Source: Bacteroides sp. (GTDB lineage Bacteria; Bacteroidota; Bacteroidia; Bacteroidales; Muribaculaceae). Taken from it: a DNA stretch of 60,461 nucleotides. Under the pieces are notes generated by a model. It saw only the letters and a list, made by a program, of their open reading frames with translations, made no database searches and was not told the origin of the DNA. Each line of letters opens with the position of its first letter. Within the stretch, counting starts at the first letter, position 1. The stretch covers positions 1-60,461 of the forward strand of contig JAAVDB010000042.1 in assembly GCA_014802015.1 (NCBI GenBank), given 5' to 3'. The translations under genes and the position numbers were made by a program. Shown here one piece after another: positions 56,776 to 60,461 of this stretch.

Positions 56776-57390
56776 ATGGACCTCGTTTCAAGACTCAAAC
56801 AGTACCTCTCTTCACAGGGAATCACTATCACTCAGTTTGCAGATGAGTGCGACATTCCGCGCCCCACGGCTTCACAACTACTCGCAGGTCGTAACAAGAA
56901 AGTGAGTGATGAAATTATTGGCAAGATACATTACACTTACCCCGCCCTTTCAGTAACGTGGCTGATGTTTGGCGAGGGAGATATGCTGACAGAGTCATAC
57001 AGCGAAACCTCAGAGCGTCAAAACGCACCTCAGAAGGCCGGTTTTCAAACACAAACGCCTGAAAAACAAAGTATTTCACCTGGCACGACGAATATTTTTT
57101 CTATCCACGAATCCGAGTCAGAAAAATCAGAACTCACCCCACAGCATCCGGACCAGACACAGGCACCTGCAAGTAGTGCTGATGAGTTCTCATTTCAGGA
57201 CAAAAACACCTTCGCCTTTACCAGCCCGTCCGCCAAACCTCAAAACGAAACACCGGCGACGAATCCTCACCCCATAACCGTAACCCCCGACAAAGGAAAA
57301 TGCGTCACCGGAATCGTCGTCTACTACAGCGATTCAACATACGAGTCATTCGTCCCCGACCCGGAGGGCAAACATCCGTTTATGCGTTAA
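56776..57390 (+). CDS. XRE-like helix-turn-helix regulator
   Basis: 204 residues. An N-terminal HTH (about 1-75; ITITQFADECDIPRPTASQL, then ALSVTWLMFGEGDML) resembles phage repressors. A low-complexity Gln/Ser/Pro/Thr linker (about 80-165) follows. The short conserved tail KCVTGIVVYYSDSTYESF is found in a Bacteroidales regulator group. Targets are unknown; autoregulation through the upstream direct repeat is possible. Confidence 0.8.
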   Translation: MDLVSRLKQYLSSQGITITQFADECDIPRPTASQLLAGRNKKVSDEIIGKIHYTYPALSVTWLMFGEGDMLTESYSETSERQNAPQKAGFQTQTPEKQSISPGTTNIFSIHESESEKSELTPQHPDQTQAPASSADEFSFQDKNTFAFTSPSAKPQNETPATNPHPITVTPDKGKCVTGIVVYYSDSTYESFVPDPEGKHPFMR

Positions 57391-57400
57391 GAACCGGCTC

Positions 57401-57805
57401 TTAAATTATCTCGACACGAAACACCACCGGCCTCGTGCCATCAGGGCATGCCACGATAAACACATCACGCACCCCCTCCACGCATGACGACTGCGCATTT
57501 ACAGCAGCGGCCACCGAGCGCCAGGCTCGCAAGCAAAACCCCTTGGGACAGCACTCCCCTTTTTCCAACACCCATTCATCGCCTGTAGCGAATGTGTCGC
57601 ATGGCCCCGTCTCAGGATCATCGAGATACAGAGCCTGTATATCCTCGTAACACTCACGGCGCATCACCGTCAAACGGCAGGCTCGCGTCAACACCGTGTC
57701 GTCATCATTCGATGCCACGCACACATTAGCCATACCCTTGAGACTCCCTGCCCCAAGTGCTCCAAGTGCAAGTGCTCCTATTTTACAAAATTGACGTCTA
57801 TCCAT
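57401..57805 (-). CDS. TIGR04076 family protein with Tat-like signal
   Basis: 134 residues from the ATG at 57805. MDRRQFCKIGALALGALGAG resembles a twin-arginine signal (RRQF). The mature part matches TIGR04076 with VLEKGECCPKGFCLRAW and a closing PDGTRPVVFRVEII, and is Cys-rich. Function is unknown. A longer frame to 57859 adds an unlikely N-terminus, so the inner ATG is used. Confidence 0.78.
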   Translation of the reverse strand: MDRRQFCKIGALALGALGAGSLKGMANVCVASNDDDTVLTRACRLTVMRRECYEDIQALYLDDPETGPCDTFATGDEWVLEKGECCPKGFCLRAWRSVAAAVNAQSSCVEGVRDVFIVACPDGTRPVVFRVEII

Positions 57806-57867
57806 CGAGCGTTCATATATTACAGATACAAATATACGAAATTCACATAATAAAACCACATTCTAAC

Positions 57868-57898
57868 TTTGACATTTCAAAAAAAATACTTACTTTTG
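57868..57898 (+). promoter_or_regulatory. tRNA-Gly promoter
   Basis: TTTG (57868-57871), 19-nt spacer, TACTTTTG (57891-57898), perfect consensus. A leader of about 75 nt precedes the tRNA. Confidence 0.75.
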
Positions 57899-57978
57899 CA
57901 CACGTCTGACCGAAGCACCCCCTCTCTCATCTCAGGTAGCCTCGGGCATCGGACTATTACAAACTTAACATTTTTACT

Positions 57979-58051
57979 GCGGTAATAGCTCAGTTGGTAG
58001 AGCATCAGCTTCCCAAGCTGAGGGTCGCGAGTTCGAGCCTCGTTTACCGCT
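57979..58051 (+). tRNA. tRNA-Gly (CCC)
   Basis: 73 nt. GCGGTAA pairs with TTACCGC in the acceptor; the D arm is GCTCAGTTGGTAGAGC; the anticodon loop is TTCCCAA (anticodon CCC, reading GGG); the T arm is GCGAGTTCGAGCCTCGT. CCA is not encoded. Confidence 0.96.
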
Positions 58052-58058
58052 CTGACAG

Positions 58059-58085
58059 AAAAGGCCCTTACAAAAGGGCCTTTTT
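58059..58085 (+). terminator. tRNA-Gly terminator
   Basis: AAAAGGCCCTT pairs with AAGGGCCTTTT around a 4-nt loop and is followed by a T-rich tail. Confidence 0.85.
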
Positions 58086-58142
58086 CTTTATATCTCACGG
58101 CACTTATATCACACGCCACTAATCCTTCAACTTATTTCTGAA

Positions 58143-59015
58143 ATGCACGACATCTGGAATCCCTGGCACGGCTGTACAAAAATCAGCGAAGGTTGCCATA
58201 ACTGTTACATGTACTTTCTTGACCGCAAGCGTGGCATGGATGCAAGTCGTGTATTCCGCACTCAGACCGGATTCAACTATCCGTTGCAAAGAAAGCGCAA
58301 CGGCTCGTATCGAATCTGTAGTGGTGAACTGATACGCGTATGCATGTCATCCGACTTCTTCCTTCCCGAGGCCGATCAGTGGCGCAGCGATGCGTGGAGG
58401 ATTATAAAGGAGCGTAGCGACGTGAAATTCTTTCTCCTGACCAAGCGCCCCGACCGCGTACTCCAATCCCTCCCTCCCGACTGGGGCAACGGGTGGGATA
58501 ATGTGTTTTTCAACGTTACTTGCGAAAATCAGCGACGCGCTGACGAGCGTATTCCAATCCTACTCGAACTTCCATTCCGCCACAAAGGCATAATGACAGC
58601 CCCGCTGATCGGGCCTGTCAATATTGAGCCATATCTTGCCACCGGACAGATCGAACAGGTTATAGCCGGAGGTGAAAATTATGATGGCTCACGTCCATGC
58701 GACTTTGATTGGGTCAAATCACTCTCAGCTCAATGCCGCGTGCATGACGTGACATTCTGCTTCATTGAGACCGGCACAGAATTTATCAAGGACGGCAGAC
58801 GTTATCACCTTCAGGGCAAACAGCTACAGAGCCGCATGGCACACAAGGCCGGAGTTAACCACATCGGTCGGCCAATACACTTCATATTGCGTGACGGATT
58901 CGGCGAAATTATCCCTCCAGAACAGCTTTACAAACCCATCTATCGCTCCAACTGCGATGAATGCGGCAGCAGACCTATCTGCAACGGATGCAGCAATTGC
59001 GGCCGCTGTCGTTGA
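58143..59015 (+). CDS. DUF5131 (phage Gp37/Gp68-like) cysteine-cluster protein
   Basis: 290 residues. The N-terminus IWNPWHGCTKISEGCHNCYM carries the family's three-cysteine cluster (Cx6-7CxxC), which resembles a radical-SAM-type or zinc site. SSDFFLPEADQWR, FLLTKRPDRV, VFFNVTCENQ and QVIAGGENYDGSRPCDFDWV are further family blocks. A C-terminal Cys-rich tail (NCDECGSRPICNGCSNCGRC) holds up to eight more cysteines. The family is common in phages and mobile DNA and has no assigned reaction here. Confidence 0.85.
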   Translation: MHDIWNPWHGCTKISEGCHNCYMYFLDRKRGMDASRVFRTQTGFNYPLQRKRNGSYRICSGELIRVCMSSDFFLPEADQWRSDAWRIIKERSDVKFFLLTKRPDRVLQSLPPDWGNGWDNVFFNVTCENQRRADERIPILLELPFRHKGIMTAPLIGPVNIEPYLATGQIEQVIAGGENYDGSRPCDFDWVKSLSAQCRVHDVTFCFIETGTEFIKDGRRYHLQGKQLQSRMAHKAGVNHIGRPIHFILRDGFGEIIPPEQLYKPIYRSNCDECGSRPICNGCSNCGRCR

Positions 59016-59225
59016 CCGATTTAGATTTTATCCATCTCCATCCGTATAATCAATTCCTCAAGCGAATACTTGGGGACGTGGTGAGATACAGCGGAAGATG
59101 TCAAACAGACATCAAAACAGACCAAATCTATTTTCAGTCTACTCTATATCAATCTATTTTCATGTGCTACATATCAATTGAAAAAAGTATTTTATCAAAA
59201 GCCCCCGATAATAACTTTTTTTAAT

Positions 59226-59233
59226 TATCTTTG
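59226..59233 (+). promoter_or_regulatory. -7 element upstream of the candidate structured RNA
   Basis: TATCTTTG; predicted start near 59240. The -33 position lacks TTTG. Confidence 0.45.
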
Positions 59234-59239
59234 CGGTGA

Positions 59240-59513
59240 ATTAATCTACCGATACGAAGAGTCGTCATATGATTAGTTCATCATATTTAATTAAAAAGGT
59301 GTTATTGAAATTTTATCTTCGTCATTCAAACTTGGCGGTTTATAATGCAGTGAAGATGAGATTGGCAATAGCACCTACATCGATTGCTTGTACCCTGCCG
59401 TGAAAGGCAGATTATATAGCAATATCGGTGTGGGGCTATTGTTTTATCTACTGCAAAGGTACGCCAAGACCTGAATGACAGATAAAACAAGATACATTCC
59501 TCACACCTTTTTT
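59240..59513 (+). ncRNA. Candidate structured non-coding RNA
   Basis: About 274 nt with no ORF but nested pairings. P1: 59297-59307 with 59366-59376 (11 bp, one G-U) and inner 59309-59320 with 59352-59363 (12 bp, two G-U). P2: CGAT-TGCT with AGCA-AT-ATCG (about 59381-59426), inner CTGCC/GGCAG. P3: GGTGTGGGG (59427-59435) with CCTCACACC (59499-59507), enclosing TTTTATCT/AGATAAAA (59442-59449, 59480-59487), then six T (59508-59513). Short upstream hairpins lie at 59255-59287. It does not match tmRNA, RNase P, SRP or known riboswitches by eye; a diverged 6S-like or retron-type RNA cannot be excluded. Confidence 0.55.
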
Positions 59514-59565
59514 ATGTCTATTTATATAACGTCTCAATGGAGGATGAGAGATATGATACAAATAT

Positions 59566-59724
59566 ATGGATGCTGCATTGAAATCACAATTTCTCAGTCT
59601 GTATTGTATGGTTCTTGCGGATGGCATTATTGATGCAAAAGAACTGGAAACCCTCTATAAAATAGGCATTGAACAATATGGATTATCACAATCTATAGTC
59701 GCGCAAACGAAACGTACAATTTAG
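59566..59724 (+). pseudogene. Truncated TerB-like ORF
   Basis: 52 codons: MDAALKSQFLSLYCMVLADG then IIDAKELETLYKIGIEQYG. The acidic ADGxIDxxE helix start is typical of TerB/tellurite-resistance-type domains, which are normally about 110-150 residues. The frame stops inside the first AAACGAAACGTAC repeat, so the rest of the domain appears to have been replaced. Confidence 0.5.
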
Positions 59725-59906
59725 AAAACGAAACGTACCGAATTTGTACCGCCCTAAAATCTTTATAAGTAACTAATATCAAATTATTTACAAGTAAAAT
59801 GAACAAATTTTGTTAAAATATTAACGGTACACCCCCTAAAAATTTTGTACACCCTTACATGTTTGATTATCAACAAATTGCAAAAAAGTTGTACACCCCC
59901 TAAAAA
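59705..59906. repeat. Cluster of GTAC-core repeats
   Basis: AAACGAAACGTAC occurs at 59705-59717 and 59726-59738 (21-bp spacing, two helical turns). GTACcgCCCTAAAAT (59746), GTACACCCCCTAAAAA (59827-59842), GTACACCCTTA (59847) and GTACACCCCCTAAAAA (59891-59906) follow. They have no coding explanation and look like protein-binding iterons or element-end sites. Confidence 0.65.
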
Positions 59907-60067
59907 ACGAAAAGTGCAATTTTGACTTTTGGGACGATTTCGCGGTAAAATTATGTTTAAGTCTTGATTAAACAATGAGTTACGATTTTTCAATGGGGTG
60001 TTATTGTTGATTTTATTAATATTCGTTTACAAAATGTTCCACGGCGATTTTTAGGCCTAAATCCGGC

Positions 60068-60105
60068 AAAAAAGCGCGGCGACAATCGGGTAAAATTGTC
60101 GCCGC
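60068..60105 (-). terminator. Terminator of the minus-strand operon at the right edge
   Basis: GCGGCGACAA (60076-60085) pairs perfectly with TTGTCGCCGC (60096-60105). On the minus strand it is followed by GC and six T (plus-strand A-run 60068-60073), 49 bp after the last small ORF. Confidence 0.8.
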
Positions 60106-60153
60106 TTTCGCGTTATGGTTACCGCTTTGGAATTGTATGTGATAGGCGTTTTA

Positions 60154-60318
60154 TTAGACCTTGAGATAACTCAGATATGTCCTATAACAGATGCCGAATA
60201 TAGGGAAAATATGCCTGCGCCAAATATTTTTATGACACTTTGCCAGATTGCCCGGCTCATAATGTTTCGCGGAGATCTTTTTTACCGCCTCAATTCTTGA
60301 TCTGGTACTCTCTGTCAT
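60154..60318 (-). CDS. Small basic protein, function unknown
   Basis: 54 residues: MTESTRSRIEAVKKISAKHY, then EPGNLAKCHKNIWRRHIFPI and FGICYRTYLSYLKV. The form 'HYEPG...C...WRRHI.P.FGI..RT...YL' recurs, from memory, in small ORFs of Bacteroidales mobile elements; this was not verified. It starts 12 bp after the upstream stop and precedes a strong terminator, so it is the last gene of that operon. Confidence 0.55.
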   Translation of the reverse strand: MTESTRSRIEAVKKISAKHYEPGNLAKCHKNIWRRHIFPIFGICYRTYLSYLKV

Positions 60319-60329
60319 TTTATATCGGT

Positions 60330-60461
60330 TTAATCGGTTAACGCGCTTACGATTGCACCCACGCCCTTACCACGGATAGGCAGAGCGACAAAACGTTTGT
60401 CAAAACCCACGATCGTGGCACGTTCCCCGGGATCGTCCTCCTTGGAATACATATAAATCTC
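60330..60461 (-). CDS. C-terminal end of an unrecognised protein
   Basis: The last 43 codons and TAA of a gene entering from the right edge. It begins EIYMYSKEDDPGERATIVGF, with KGVGAIVSALTD at the end. No family was recognised. It is co-oriented with the small ORF. Confidence 0.55.
   Translation of the reverse strand, partial: EIYMYSKEDDPGERATIVGFDKRFVALPIRGKGVGAIVSALTD

Noticed and set aside
59240-59513. Retron or tmRNA identity for the structured RNA
   Set aside because: No reverse transcriptase is next to it and no tmRNA signature (tRNA-like ends, tag frame) is visible; it is left as an unassigned candidate.
59784-59993. 69-residue minus-strand ORF across the GTAC repeats
   Set aside because: Its repeated residues only reflect the DNA repeats; no start signal or family is seen.
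60115-60300. 61-residue plus-strand ORF at the right end
   Set aside because: It is antisense to the better supported 54-residue minus-strand ORF, which fits an operon and a terminator.

Overview
The window reads as chromosomal DNA from a Bacteroidales bacterium; Muribaculaceae or a close relative is likely but not proven. Evidence: almost every gene family is of Bacteroidetes type (PPDK, DUF4835/PorD, DUF4286, DUF4922, a short CstA, NamZ, an AmpG-like MurNAc permease, a BadF-type sugar kinase). Promoters repeatedly match the Bacteroidetes sigma pattern TTTG-N19/20-TAnnTTTG, and clear Shine-Dalgarno sites are absent.

Layout. 1-1003: C-terminal end of an alpha/beta hydrolase, then about 820 bp of decayed, repeat-rich DNA. 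1004-3718: ppdK. 3873-13822 (minus): one tightly packed transcription unit for peptidoglycan salvage, in order amidase, tandem GT2, DUF4922 nucleotidyltransferase-like protein, SpoIID, AmpG-like permease, NamZ and MurNAc/GlcNAc-type kinase. 14142-20635 (plus): dnaN, exonuclease, coaBC, DUF4835, recN, rlmB. 20645-27519 (minus): acyltransferase, metallophosphoesterase, tex, folK, tsaB, THUMP-like methyltransferase. 27939-28685: lone GT2. 28694-39860 (minus): folP, cdaA, gyrB, rnr, prenyl synthase, tatD, NlpC/P60, cstA, DUF4286, ruvC. 40504-45187: purT (minus) diverging from carB (plus), whose leader has short ORFs and a terminator. 45261-47000: macro-like protein, rubredoxin, YczE-like membrane protein, tRNA-Ser(CGA). 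47145-54372 (plus): murB, murA, rel, lipoprotein, yihY, ridA. 54497-55942: GH140-like glycosidase. 56776-60461: accessory-looking part with an HTH regulator, a TIGR04076 protein, tRNA-Gly(CCC), a DUF5131 protein, a strong candidate structured RNA, a truncated TerB-like ORF, GTAC repeats, and the end of another minus-strand operon.

Functional links. The salvage locus has all the steps to cut stem peptides, trim glycan ends, import MurNAc-containing sugars and phosphorylate them. It also holds a GalT/Ap4A-phosphorylase-like protein (DUF4922) and a glycosyltransferase that textbook recycling does not explain. This is the best candidate for an undescribed pathway. murB-murA-rel couples wall precursor synthesis to (p)ppGpp. 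MurA has Asp instead of the fosfomycin-target Cys, and the Rel protein has lost its HD hydrolase motif while keeping an RXKD synthetase motif. The least explained DNA is the candidate RNA at 59240-59513, the carB leader, and the TGTACA/GTAC repeat clusters near both ends.
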